Counted from the stretch's first letter, positions 35,431 to 47,750 are shown. The stretch: 64,000 bases of DNA from Cannabis sativa (GCF_029168945.1 NC_083604.1:71998211-72062210), one strand, 5' to 3'. Notes: a model not told the origin generated them from the letters alone. Numbers and translations are program-made.

Positions 35431-36080
35431 GTGCATCCAGAAATAACATCTGCAAAAGGGAGAATCATAAGTGACAAATTTTTGTGTTCCGAGATTTCTT
35501 TTGTTTGGAAATAATAAATCCAGTACCTTTGAGATAGTAGGACTTGTTGATGAAAATAACTTTTGGAAATTATTATTAAAATACCGATATCCAATCTTTT
35601 ATTCGACCAGCTACCATCAAAGTTTTTTATGCCTCTCATATATGATTTTTCCTCCTTCGTATCATAGTAGGAGCATGATTCTCAAGTTGAAGTTAAGATT
35701 CTCTAGATTTTTGATGCCATAATTTTTCTTGATTTTCCCAAAGGATCTATAGTTTATCTTTGATTATTGAAATCTCCAATGAAGTAGGATTCTTAGGGGG
35801 AGAGATTGAATCGAGATCAAAAACTCCTTAAGCAAACGTATATCCTCCCTTTCTTTGCCAAAGACATACTTACTCCAGTGATGAAGCTCCTCTTTGAGAA
35901 TTTTAAACGTTTACAGAGTTGATTTTTAATCACCTTGAGCCATTCTATTTAGGCATTCACCACAACCATCGAACACTCCACATTCTCTGCCCAAAAATTG
36001 AAAACTAAAACTCTATGCTCTTCTTCTCCTAGTCCAACATAGTATCGAGAATGGTTGGATCACAACCTCTAATTAAAATT
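35431..36080 (-). pseudogene. LINE pseudogene: region between endonuclease and reverse transcriptase
   Basis: Minus-strand translation across frames contains LKEELHHWSKYVFGKE, the ESCSYYDTKEEKSYMRGI and NFDGSWSNKRLDIG words, and a YFQKLFSSTS-like block. This is the pattern seen just before the RT domain in plant L1-type ORF2 (the 'FFH..A..R...N.I..L....G.W' region). Stops are frequent. It breaks off near 35431 against the Tork-like LTR. Confidence 0.5.
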
Positions 36081-36735
36081 ATACATCTTAGTTATATTTC
36101 ATTTCTTTAACAAGTTTAATAATGAACATAACGATCTTATTATTCCGATAAAGAAAAAAACCTATGATTATCTTTTTAAAAAAATTTCAAGCGAACAATA
36201 TCCCACAATAGGCAAGTTTGAGACACCGACTTTAGGAATATAAAAGTACCACCTGGAAGAACAAATTACTTTGTGTAAAGTCTTTTTTTTGGCAAATTAG
36301 TTGACAAAATAATTTTTCCATTTATGGTAAGATTGTTGTGCATTCATATTCGATTTCTTACCTTATAAATTCGGATTGTAGTTGCCCTTTTCCTTGTTTG
36401 GAAAGTTGCACTTTCAGCTGAACTTTCCTTTGTTGAAATCTTCTCAAAAGAGAAGGAATTCTCTTTTGGAAAGTTGTCTTTTTTAGGGAAACTTTGTTTA
36501 GTTCCTTTTCCTTATTGATTTCGATTGTATCTTGATACAATCAGAATATCTAATCTGTTTTTGGCAGGAATCAAGCATTGAAAGAAGATCGGACCCGATT
36601 TTAGTAAGTTTCCCGTTTCTGGGCAGATCTGCTTCGTCAGCATCCGAATCTGATGTAGCAGATCGTGTTTCTTTTGGAAAGTTTTTGTACAGCTGCTAAT
36701 TCGAACTTGTGGTTGCCTCTTTGGTTTCTATGATC

Positions 36736-36743
36736 TATAAATA
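36736..36743 (+). promoter_or_regulatory. TATA box of the SIRE-like LTR
   Basis: TATAAATA in the context GATCTATAAATAGAGCC. The same site occurs in the 3' LTR at 44756-44763. Transcription would begin about 30 bases downstream, which places the hairpin repeats within the RNA leader. Confidence 0.7.
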
Positions 36744-36926
36744 GAGCCTAGAGAGCAACCATTCGAATTACCTCTTCCATTATTCATTTTCTACATTTAT
36801 CTTTTGAGAGAAGAGTCTTTCTTTGTTTTGTGAGAGCCTAGTTGTTCACCTAGGTTCTAGTTGTTCTATTTCTGTTCTTACTCTATCCTAGAGGTTGTGA
36901 AGAACTACTTGACTGAACAAGAGATT

Positions 36927-37085
36927 GGTCTTCGGGAGAAGACTTGATAAAGCCTTACTTCGGGAGGAAGTAAGCACTTGGTCTTCGGGAGAAGACTTGA
37001 TAAAGCCTTACTTCGGGAGGAAGTAAGCACTTGGTCTTCGGGAGAAGACTTGCTAAAGCCTTACTTCGGGAGGAAGTAAGCACTC
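36927..37085 (+). repeat. three 53-bp units, each with two GGGA-loop hairpins (5' LTR copy)
   Basis: Each unit has GTCTTC-GGGA-GAAGAC (perfect 6-bp stem) and CTTACTTC-GGGAG-GAAGTAAG (perfect 8-bp stem). Unit starts are 36927, 36980 and 37033, and unit 3 has one change (TGCTAAAG for TGATAAAG). The 3' LTR carries the same array at 44949-45107. This would give six tandem hairpins in the RNA leader. Confidence 0.9.
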
Positions 37086-37455
37086 ACACTTCAAAGACGA
37101 AGGGAGTTCGGGCTTGAAGGTGTTTCAAGAAGTCAGATTCATAAAGTGGATTACAAAGGATTGCGGCAATACTTTAGAGGGAGTCTAAACTTGTTTAAGT
37201 CAATTGTCTTTGTAATTTTGATACTTTATTAATTGATTTCATTCTCTGGGCGTGGCCCCGTGGACTAGGAGTGTTCGTGAGAACACTGATACCACGTATA
37301 AATCTCTTGTGTCAAGTTATTTATTTTTCTGCAAATATTTTATATTCTTTTCGTTCGGTTTCTTTGTAGCGAGAATTACTTTCGCTTTGCAAACGCTTAC
37401 AGTTTTTATATTTTCTTATATACAACTGACATTTGCAAAAACTCGGTTTTTCATT

Positions 37456-37467
37456 TGGTATCAGAGC
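37456..37467 (+). other. primer-binding site (tRNA-iMet type) of the SIRE-like element
   Basis: TGGTATCAGAGC, two bases inside the 5' LTR; complementary to the 3' end of initiator Met-tRNA, as in most plant Ty1 elements. Confidence 0.95.
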
Positions 37468-37511
37468 GGGACACTAAACTCTTAGTGTGGTCCTATAACG
37501 TTTTTGTTAGA

Positions 37512-40500
37512 ATGTCATTTTTTTGCAGAAGGAAGTTCTATTTCTAGACCACCGTTGCTTAATGACTCTAACTATCCTTATTGGAATGTTAGAATGAGGG
37601 CCTTCATCAAATCTCAAGATGAGAAGGCGTGGAGAATGGTTCTATCAGGTTGGTCTCCTCCAGTTGAGTCAGATTCTTCAGGTAATACTACTATAAAATC
37701 TGAACTGGAATGGTCTATTGAAGATGATAAACTATCTGCCTACAATAGCAAAGCCTTGCATGCTATCTTTAATGGTGTAGGTGAGGGTTACATTAAACTT
37801 ATATCATCTTGTGTTTCTGCTAAGGAAGCTTGGGAGATTCTTCAAACTCAGTTTGAAGGAACTTCTGATGTGAAAAGATCTAGATTTATCATGCTTCAAA
37901 CTAAATTTGATGAGCTTAGAATGTCTGATAATGAAACTTTAACTGAATTCTATGAAAAATTATCTGACATTGCTAATGAATATTTTGCACTTGGAGAAAA
38001 GCTTGATGATTCTGTTCTTGTGAGAAAAATTGTTAGAGTTCTTCCAGAAAGGTTTGATACTAAACTGTTGGCAATGGAGGAAGCTAAAGATTTCAGCACT
38101 ATGAAAGTGGAAGAATTGATGGGTTCCTTACGTACTTTTGAATTAAATCAACAGATTAAACAAAAGGACAAACCCAAATCTATTGCTGATAAAGGTAAAA
38201 GTATTGCTTTGAAAGTTGCTGATAATGAAAATTCTGATAGTGAATGTGATGATGAGATTGCTCCATTAACTAAGAATTTTCAGAAATATATGAAAAAGAT
38301 GGGAAATAAAAAGAATATTTCGAAAGGTTCAAAAGGTAATACTTTCATTAAACCATCTGTCTCTAACAAAAAGGGAATTCAGTGCAGGGAATGTGAAGGT
38401 TTTGGGCATATTCAAGCTGAGTGTGCAAACACTTTGAAAAAGAATAAGAAAAGTTTCAATGTCACTTGGAGTGATGATGAAACCGAAAGTGATGAAGATA
38501 ATGTTGAAAATGTTGCCCTAACCTCTGTTATGACTAATGTGTTGTGTGATTCACAGGTGAAAGCTAAATTGGTATGTCTGAATAATACCACCGAACAAGA
38601 GGAATCAGATTCAGATGAGTCTGAAATCTGTGAAGAGTCTCTTGCTGAATCATACAAAGTCATGTATGAAAAATGGATTCAGGTTGCTTCTGAAAATAGA
38701 GAGTTGAATAAATTGAATAAAAAATTGTCTCATCATATTGAAATGTGTGAATTGAAAATAAAAGAGTATGAGACAAGTGTTTGTGATAAAGATGAAAAAA
38801 TTACTCTCTTAAAGAAGGAACTTGAAAATTTTAAGAAAAATGTTCAAATGCTTAACCCTGGATCTTCTATTTTTGAAAAAGCTCAGAATGCAGGTCAAAG
38901 AGGTTCCACAGGTCTTGGTTCAAATGGAATGGAGAGTTCTGGAGTCACGAAGTTTGTAAAATCCAGTGTTCCAACGAACCACTCTGAGGCTACAAAGTCT
39001 GCTGTAACAGTTTCACAGTCTGTCACAGCAAGAGCAGTTTCTGATGCTGCAAAATCTCCAGGATTTTCGAAAAGGGTAAGATCTCAGGTAAAAAGATTTG
39101 TTCCCATTTGTCATTTTTGTGGTAGAAAAGGACATATCAGACCCAAATGTTTCACGTTGAACAATCTGTTTAAAACAAATTATTTTGATAATTTGAAAAA
39201 ATCTCAAAAGAAACATAAAGGTTTGAAACAAATATGGGTGAAAAAGAAGTGTCTAGCTGGTTTTTCTGATAAAACTGCTGCATCTCAAATGTGGTATTTT
39301 GACAGTGGTTGCTCTAGACATATGACAGGTGACAAGGATTTTTTGACTAACATTCGGCCTATGCAATGTGGAGAAGTCACTTTTGGTAATGACTTATCTG
39401 GAAAAGTTGTTGGTATGGGAACTCTAAATTTTGAAGGGTTACCTAGACTGAAAAATGTGATGTTAGTTGAAGGACTGAGGGCTAATTTACTTAGCATCAG
39501 TCAAATCTGTGATCAAGGGTTTACTGTTTCTTTTGATAGTGATCATTGTTATGTTCTGAATGATGACAATGAATGTATCTTGCAAGGATTTCGATCCAAT
39601 GATAATTGTTACACTCTAACCCCTGTGTTTACTTGTCACTCAGCTATCAACAACACCACAGATCTGTGGCATGCCAAGCTTGGGCATATTAATTTTAAAA
39701 ACCTGAAAAAATTGTCAAATGCAGGCATTGTTCGAGGCCTTCCCAAGCTTGGTAAGGAAAGTGAAGGTAAGTGTGAACCGTGTCAACTTGGAAAGCAATT
39801 AAAAATCACTCACAAGCCTGTGTCTGATATCAATACCTCAAAGGTATTGGAATTGCTTCACATGGATCTTATGGGTCCAATCCAAGTTGAAAGTTTGAAT
39901 GGTAAACGATATATCTTTGTGTGTGTTGATGATTTCTCTCGTTTTACTTGGGTAGATTTCTTAAGAGAAAAATCTGACACTTTTGATGCCTTTAAAACTC
40001 TTTGTCTGAGATTAAGAGTTGAGAAAGGTTGTAATATTGGGAAAATTGTTCGAATTCGAAGTGATCATGGTAAGGAGTTTGAAAATTCTGTATATGATGA
40101 TTTTTGCAAGTCTACAGGTATAACTCATGAATTTTCAGCTCCCAAAACTCCTCAACAAAATGGAGTTGTTGAGAGGAAGAATCGAACTTTGCAGGAAATG
40201 GCAAGAGTGATGTTAAATAGCAAGAAGTTGACAAAGCGCTTATGGGCTGAAGCTATTAACACAGCTTGCTACATAATAAACAGAGTGTTTATTCGTCCAG
40301 GTACCTCAAAAACATCTTATGAAATCTGGAAAGGTAAGCGCCCCAATGTAAGTCATTTTCATGTTTTTGGATGTGTGTGTTATGTCTATAGAGATCGTGA
40401 GCATATTGGTAAATTTGATGCTAAAAGCGATGTTGGTGTATTTATTGGATATTCCTTAAACAGTAGAGCTTATCGTGTTTATAACATGAGAACTCAAACT

Positions 40501-42380
40501 GTTTTGGAATCAGCTAATGTGGTTATTGATGATTTTAGAGATTTTTCAGAGTTTTCCACAGAAGCCAAGATAGATAGTCTCATGGATACTCCTCCAGAAG
40601 TTGTAACAGCAGATCCTGATGCAGCAGAACCCATTGTGGATGCTGCAAATGACGAATCTGCTGCTGCAACTGAAACTGGAGAACCAGAACCGTCTATCTT
40701 GACTCATCCAAACATCATCACTGACTCTATTCAGAAAGAACCAAGCACCAGAGTCAAACTGAATCATCCAAAAGATCTCATCCTTGAAAATCCTGAAGAA
40801 AGCATGGTAACTCGCAGAAGGTATATTAATTTAATCAGCTTTCTTTGCTTTGTTTCTCAATATGAACCGAAAAATGTGAAGGAAGCCATGACCTTTGAGG
40901 AATGGCTCAATGCAATGCAAGAGGAACTCAACCAATTTGTTCGCAACAAGGTATGGATTTTGGTCCGAAGACCAAAAGGTATAAATGTTATTGGAACAAA
41001 GTGGTTGTTTAAAAATAAAAGTGATGAGTTCGGTACAATTGTGAGAAACAAGGCTCGTTTGGTGGCACAAGGATACACACAGGTATTGATTTTGATGAAA
41101 CTTTTGCTCCTGTTGCAAGATTAGAATCAGTTCGTTTACTTTTGTGTATTGCTTGTATTCTGAATATTAAATTGTTTCAAATGGATGTGAAATCTGCATT
41201 CCTAAATGGTCTTTTGAATGAGGAAGTTTATGTTGAGCAACCAAAAGGATTCGAAGATCCTCAATTTCCAGACCATGTATACAAACTTGAAAAAGCTTTG
41301 TATGGTCTGAAACAAGCTCCTCGAGCTTGGTATGAAAGGTTGACTCAATTTTTACTTTCTCATGGCTATCACAGAGGTAGTGTGGATAAAACTCTTTTCA
41401 TCAAACGTATAAAATCTGATTTTATCATTGCTCAAATTTATGTTGATGATATAGTTTTTGGTTCTACATCTAACCATGAAGTGCAGGTATTTGTTGATCA
41501 AATGAAAAGTGAATTTGAAATGAGCATGGTTGGTGAGCTTAATTTTTTTCTGGGTCTTCAAGTGAGACAAATGGAAGGAGGTACATTTGTATCTCAAAGC
41601 AAGTATGCTAAGAACCTTGTCAAGAAATTTGGCCTTGAATCGGCTAAGCAGGTAAGTACTCCTATGAGCACCACACTGAAATTATCAAAAGATGAGAATG
41701 GAGTAAAGGTAGATACTACACTCTATCGTAGCATGATTGGAAGTCTTTTGTATTTAACTGCTAGTCGTCCTGATATCTGTTACAGTGTGGGAGTGTGTGC
41801 TAGATATCAAAGTAATCCTATGGAATCTCATGTATCAGCTGTAAAAAGGATTATTAGATATGTTAATAGCACTCCTGATTATGGAATTTGGTACTCGAAA
41901 GATACCAAGTCAAATCTTGCTTGTTTTAGTGATGCAGATTGGGCAGGAAATGCTGATGATCGAAAGAGCACAAGTGGAGGGTGTTTCTTTCTTGGGAATA
42001 ATCTAGTATCTTGGCATAGCAAGAAACAGAATTCCATCTCCTTATCCACTACCGAAGCTGAGTACATCGCTGCTGGCAGTTGTTGTACTCAACTATTGTG
42101 GTTGAAACAAATGCTGATTGATTATGGGTTTGAATTGGGTGTTTTGACTATTTTTTGTGACAATACTAGTGCCATAAATATTTCCAAAAATCCTGTTCAA
42201 CATTCTAGAACAAAGCACATTGACATAAGACACCACTTTATCAGGGAACTTGTTGAGAATAAATCATTGCAATTAGAATATGTTGATACTGAAAAACAAT
42301 TAGCTGATATTTTCACAAAGGCCCTAGATGCAAGTCGCTTTGACTCCCTCAGAAAGTCTTTGGGAGTTTGCATTGTTTAA
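37512..42380 (+). pseudogene. SIRE-type gag-pol, nearly complete, two frame breaks
   Basis: Gag (UBN2) starts with NYPYWNVRMRAFIKS. Zinc knuckles are CRECEGFGHIQAEC (about 38382) and CHFCGRKGHIRPKC (about 39108). Protease FDSGCSRHMTG is near 39298. The integrase HHCC region has WHAKLGHINFKNLKKL, and its core has HMDLMGP, RSDHGKEFENS and QQNGVVERKNRTL. RT begins EPKNVKEAMTFEEW, with YVDDIVFGS near 41439. RNase H has FSDADWAGNADDRKST. Break 1: the only ATG in place (37512) is followed by seven T where six would hold the frame, so Gag is out of frame with its start. Break 2: near 41083 seven bases are missing between two GGT words in RT, shifting the rest (41142-42380) into another frame. Otherwise open and well preserved. 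Confidence 0.9.
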
Positions 42381-44293
42381 TTTTATCTGTTCATAATTCT
42401 TGTACAATTGTATTATGTGATTCATCTCTAGCTCTTAATCGTCTATCATTGCATTTTGACAAATCATGTTTATGCTTTTGGTTTATAATTAGTTAGGATC
42501 TCAGTCTGATCATACTTTGTGATGTTGTGCTAAAAGGTTCATGTTACTCTTTATGTGTGTCTAGGATTAAATAATGTTCTTATACAGAGTTGAGCAATTT
42601 TTGTTTCAGTCTTGTCAGGCCCCTTGCTGGAATAGAGCTACCCATACTGAGGTGTGAAAGCCATCTGATGAGTAAGCTGGAACATTGTAATTAGCAACTA
42701 TGATGAGGATGCACTACCATAGAAAAGGGTTACCTTCAGTATGGTGTGAAAGCATCCAGTTGCGGGATCAAATTGAAAAAGGCGAAAATGAAAAATCTTG
42801 CCAAGGACAATGATCCTATTTTCACTGCACACACTTATGTCTGACAAGTGTGGTCAAATCTGTAAGTCTCCTCTATTAAAATTAAATTGATAATCCAGGT
42901 TCACAATTTTCAGTAACATGCATATCTTTTTCCTCAACATCAATTAAGTATGATTATTTCATGAGATACTAATTAGTTATTTTCCTTAAAAGCATAACAT
43001 GTATTTTATTTTGTCAATTGTCAATGATATTTGATTTCTTTGCTTGATTCGAATCACATATATTTATTGTACACATTGTATTTTATTTTTGGTTTTTATA
43101 AAAAAAAAAAATACATAAAAAATAAAAAAAAAGAGGGAGGCGTGTGACTTGCTTCATGGGTTAAGAAAATCTTGTGCATAATTGGTAAGTATCAACATTC
43201 ATTCTTCTTTGATTTATGTTTGATATGTTTCCATTTAAAGATTGATCTTTTATATGGTAATGTGTCTTTAATCTTGAAAGATTGACTTATTTTTGGAAAT
43301 ATTGTTGGTAATGCTAGTTTCCTTTTAATTTTTTTTTAAAAAAAAAGGGGGAAAGAAGTTGCAAGGAGTGGGCAGTTTCCTTTTGTAATCGTGGGCTGGT
43401 GGTTTCTCAAATATGTTGAAATTGGTTTCCTTTTTGCTAAACTCTCCCATGTTTATTTCAACCAATTTTTGTCATTCACTCTCACCACCTACCCGCTTCT
43501 ATTTCTTTGTCTCTCTTGCTTTGTTGCTGTTCATTGTCTCGTTCAGATCAAAATGGTGAGAACAAAGAACCTAGGGCATCCCAAAAAGGAAAATGGTGGA
43601 ATCTAAACAAGCCCCCTCAAATGCTCTTCTTGCTGCTCCAATCGTCTTGCTGCCATGGAGGAGGTTCAACAAGAGATGTCCAAGCAGTTGTCCTCATTGA
43701 TCAAGCTTTATGAGGCATAAGTTTTCCTTCTTTTTGTTTTTGTTGGACATACTTCTATATTTTCATTTCTTTTTGTCTTTGGCCCTTATAGATAAACAAA
43801 AAGGGGGAGTAATTGTATACTCAACTGTCTAGGGGGAGTTGAGGTTTGTGTTTGTGTGTGTGTTCATCTTTGGTCAAAGTTAGCTGTTTATTTTGGTTTA
43901 ATGTTGTGCTTCTCAGGGGGAGTTTTTATGTTTGTTTTGCTAACTTTGTTTTGTAGGTGTTTGTTAATTAATAATATTTTGATTATCTAAAGTGCCAAAG
44001 GGGGAGATTGTTAGGTCCTTTTTTGGCAATTTAGTTGTCAAAATATTTCTTAATTAATGTGCATTTTATTGAGCATTCAATTTGTTTTTATCAACTCTAG
44101 ACCCTTTTTCCAGGGGGAGTTGTGTTTGGTACTTGTGAACTTATTTGGATTAAAAGTTAGCATGCTAGTTTGTTGTTTTACAATTTCGAGTGTGTTACTC
44201 AGGGGGAGTTGTTATTTGCTCTTGCTAACTTTAACTTGCAGGTACTTTATGTTAAAAATTATTTTGTTCATCTAAAGTGCCAAAGGGGGAGAT
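42381..44293 (+). other. long 3' internal region of the SIRE-like element with duplicated polypurine/LTR start
   Basis: About 1.9 kb after pol without a convincing ORF; frames at 43391-43713 are short and unsupported. Repeated AGGGGGAGTT words occur from 43830 on. The segment ending GCCAAAGGGGGAGATTG occurs twice, at 43994-44010 and 44279-44295. After the first copy, about 80 bases resemble the start of the LTR (TTTTTTGGCAATTTAGTTGT), so a piece of polypurine tract plus LTR start was duplicated here. Confidence 0.65.
44282..44293 (+). other. polypurine tract of the SIRE-like element
   Basis: AAAGGGGGAGAT directly before the 3' LTR start (TGTAAAG). It primes plus-strand DNA synthesis in this class. 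Confidence 0.9.
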
Positions 44294-45476
44294 TGTAAAG
44301 TCTTTTTTTTGGCAAATTAGTTGACAAAATAATTTTTCCATTTATGGTAAGATTGTTGTGCATTCATATTCGATTTCTTACCTTATAAATTCGGATTGTA
44401 GTTGCCCTTTTCCTTGTTTGGAAAGTTGCACTTTCAGCTGAACTTTCCTTTGTTGAAATCTTCTCAAAAGAGAAGGAATTCTCTTTTGGAAAGTTGTCTT
44501 TTTTAGGGAAACTTTGTTTATTTCCTTTTCCTTATTGATTTCGATTGTATCTTGATACAATCAGAATATCTAATCTGTTTTTGGCAGGAATCAAGCATTG
44601 AAAGAAGATCGGACCCGATTTTAGTAAGTTTCCCGTTTCTGGGCAGATCTGCTTCGTCAGCATCCGAATCTGATGTAGCAGATCGTGTTTCTTTTGGAAA
44701 GTTTTTGTACAGCTGCTAATTCGAACTTGTGGTTGCCTCTTTGGTTTCTATGATCTATAAATAGAGCCTAGAGAGCAACCATTCGAATTACCTCTTCCAT
44801 TATTCATTTTCTACATTTATCTTTTGAGAGAAGAGAGTCTTTCTTTGTTTTGTGAGAGCCTAGTTGTTCACCTAGGTTCTAGTTGTTCTATTTCTGTTCT
44901 TACTCTATCCTAGAGGTTGTGAAGAACTACTTGACTGAACAAGAGATTGGTCTTCGGGAGAAGACTTGATAAAGCCTTACTTCGGGAGGAAGTAAGCACT
45001 TGGTCTTCGGGAGAAGACTTGATAAAGCCTTACTTCGGGAGGAAGTAAGCACTTGGTCTTCGGGAGAAGACTTGCTAAAGCCTTACTTCGGGAGGAAGTA
45101 AGCACTCACACTTCAAAGACGAAGGGAGTTCGGGCTTGAAGGTGTTTCAAGAAGTCAGATTCATAAAGTGGATTACAAAGGATTGCGGCAATACTTTAGA
45201 GGGAGTCTAAACTTGTTTAAGTCAATTGTCTTTGTAATTTTGATACTTTATTAATTGATTTCATTCTCTGGGCGTGGCCCCGTGGACTAGGAGTGTTCGT
45301 GAGAACACTGATACCACGTATAAATCTCTTGTGTCAAGTTATTTATTTTTCTGCAAATATTTTATATTCTGCCTGTTCAGTTTTGCTGTAGCAGAATTAC
45401 TTTCTGCTGCTGCAAACGCTTACAGTTTTTATATTTTCTTATATACAACTGACATTTGCAAAAACTCGGTTTTTCA
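44294..45476 (+). repeat. 3' LTR of the SIRE-like element
   Basis: 1183 bp; differs from the 5' LTR by AGAGAGTC versus AGAGTC, TTTATTTCC versus TTTAGTTCC, and the CAG/CTG-centred cluster at 45371-45418. Hairpin array at 44949-45107. Confidence 0.95.
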
Positions 45477-45481
45477 CTTTG

Positions 45482-47750
45482 CCTAATTTTTCACGAATTA
45501 AATAAATATTGTTATGATTATTTTTCCAAATAAAAGAGCCTCTGGAGCTTTTAATCTCAACTCCACCAGTGTAATACATGAAATAGTGAACAATCTACCA
45601 TGAACTCAATAATTGAGTTAGGCTAGTCACTAAACAGTTGTAAATACTTTTTCTCTGCCATGTCTTGATTTTTGAACAAAATAAAATAAATACAAAGTTA
45701 ATTTTATTTATACTCAACAAAATTATAAGTAAAATATTGTACAAATAAACTTAAATTAATTTTAAAAAATAACTCATATTTTTCAATTTTTTCTTATTTA
45801 TATTATTTTGTGCTAGTTTCAATAATTATTTCAATTTTTTTCACACATTGTTTTTTCTTTTTTGAATCATGTATAATTTTTCTTAATAAAATTTCATATT
45901 TTTTAGAAATAAAGTGTTCTTATTAAATTTTGGTGTGTAAATAAAATTCTCCTAAATACAATACAATTATATTTAGACAATGCTAATATTGCCATTGCTA
46001 TTGGTAAAATAATTAAATATAGGGCTACACATGTTGTGTTAGTATTGGGCACACTAATATTTAATGACAATGCTCTACTAATTATGTTACCAACTATTGA
46101 AAAATGTTGGTATTTTTGCAAACTAATAAGTGGATATTTCAAAGAACCTGTTTTTAAATGGGTAAGTAATGTATTTAGTTGTAAAAAACTCTTTAGATGA
46201 CTCATTGAAACATTAATCATAGTAATTTGACCTACTTTTTTGTCTTGTCTATGTTTGTTAAGTTTCTAATGAACTACATTTATTGTAAATCTATGTTTCA
46301 CTTTCATGTTGAGAAAGTTGTTAATAATTACTAATCATTTTTTTCATTCTAATTTATAGTGTATTTAATCAAATTTTTATTATGTTTCTTATATACACCT
46401 AAGTTTCTAGGGTGAAACAAATTAGCGACCAAGTTCTTGTCTTTTATTTTGTCAAAAAAAAAAAAAAAGAATCCTTCCAAGTTTATAATTATTGTTTATG
46501 AAACAAAGTATAACAATTTACCAACAAGTTACTTATAGTTCAAGTTTATTTATCGACATTTCCAGTTGTGAGATAAATTACAAGTAGCTAGGTAGAGCTA
46601 GTTACAAATATTTGTAACCGTAATAATTGGGTAATTTAAAGTAGCTAGTTAGCTAGTCACAATATTTGTAACCATAATTAAAATACCGATAAGAACTTTT
46701 ATTTGAAAAATAATAATTCGGAACATTAACAAAAATATCGAAAAAAAAATACTCACGAAGTATAAAATTATCTGTAGAATAATGTGGTCAGGATCTGATC
46801 CTTCGAATCCTCAAACGTTTATGAACTGGCCCAAAATTAGCCCAAGGAAAAGCCCAACCAGCTGTTTAAACTTCTGACGCACAAAAGTGTGGGAAATTAA
46901 AAAAATATGGAATTATTTCACAAATACACAAAAACAACTAAAAAATTACAAAAATACAGTTTCACGGAATTTTAAACATTTTTTAAGATTTTTTTAATTT
47001 TATTTACAAAAAATATGGTCTTTTTATATTGTACTCTTGTTAATTTTTTGTTATCTATATGTTATTTTTTGTTGTTGTTTTGATGTTATTTATATGTTAT
47101 TTTCATGTTACTTTTATGTAGTTTTTTTTTTCTTGTTGTTTTCGTGTTATTTTAATGGAAACCGTAAAAATGTAATTTTTTTTAAACGTAAGAATATAAT
47201 TTTTTTTACAAAAAATGATGCTTTATGTAATTATTCCTAAAAAAATTGATTTTTTTTTTATTTTTTTTTAATAAAATGCGTGCAAGAATATTTATATATA
47301 TTTTTATATACTAGGTTGATGTTACGTGCAATGTACGAATAATTAGTTTTTATTTTAATTAGGTTTAATTAAGTGATATTAAGTGCAATACATATATATT
47401 TAATTTTTTTAATTAAATAATATATTTTTTATATTACATAACTCATATATGGCAAACTCTATTGTGGCAAGTTTATTTCTATTACATAATTGCGAGGGTT
47501 ATAAATCGTTTTAAGGTTGTGTATATATATATATATGCCTAACAACACATATGATTGTTGCGTTACAGTGTCCATTCAGATTTTTCATAGTTGACTTACT
47601 ATGATTGAATTTTCAAATTGTCAGGAATCATTAACAGAAAATGTAAAAATTCATTAAACTTTTAGTTGCAATAGAGTTGCCTTGTCGTTAGCATTTGGGT
47701 TTGTCAATATTTAATATATTGATTATTGTGATCAAATGTGCAGGTGAAAC
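45482..47750. other. intergenic AT-rich DNA, probable repeat remnants
   Basis: No supportable gene. 46930-47240 holds degenerate TTGTTATTTT repeats. The minus-strand frame 45903-46220 (105 codons) has no recognisable domain. Confidence 0.5.

Larger units (their letters stand above)
36274..37453 (+). repeat. 5' LTR of the SIRE-like element
   Basis: 1180 bp. TATA box TATAAATA at 36736-36743 is followed by a transcribed region holding the triplicated hairpin unit (36927-37085). The block at 37348-37395 differs from the 3' LTR at nearly every CAG/CTG word. Confidence 0.95.
36274..45476 (+). mobile_element. complete SIRE-lineage Ty1/Copia retrotransposon (9.2 kb), TSD CTTTG
   Basis: LTRs at 36274-37453 and 44294-45476 both start TGTAAAGTC and end GGTTTTTCA. 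The 5-bp duplication CTTTG is at 36269-36273 and 45477-45481. Internal order: Met-tRNA primer site, gag-pol (37512-42380), a long 3' untranslated region (42381-44293) and a polypurine tract. Two zinc knuckles and a long region after pol fit the SIRE lineage. LTRs differ by one base change, a 2-bp indel and one dense cluster. Gag-pol is disabled by at least two frame changes. Confidence 0.95.

Noticed and set aside
36927..37085. Three regular repeats considered as a CRISPR array
   Set aside because: The units are contiguous 53-bp tandem copies with no unique spacers, and they lie in both LTRs of a plant retrotransposon.
43391..43713. Short ORFs after SIRE-like pol considered as an env-like gene
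   Set aside because: 71 and 68 codons, overlapping in different frames, without signal peptide, coiled coil or transmembrane pattern.
45903..46220. 105-codon minus-strand ORF, hydrophobic centre
   Set aside because: No recognisable domain in AT-rich DNA where such frames occur by chance; no promoter or splice context.
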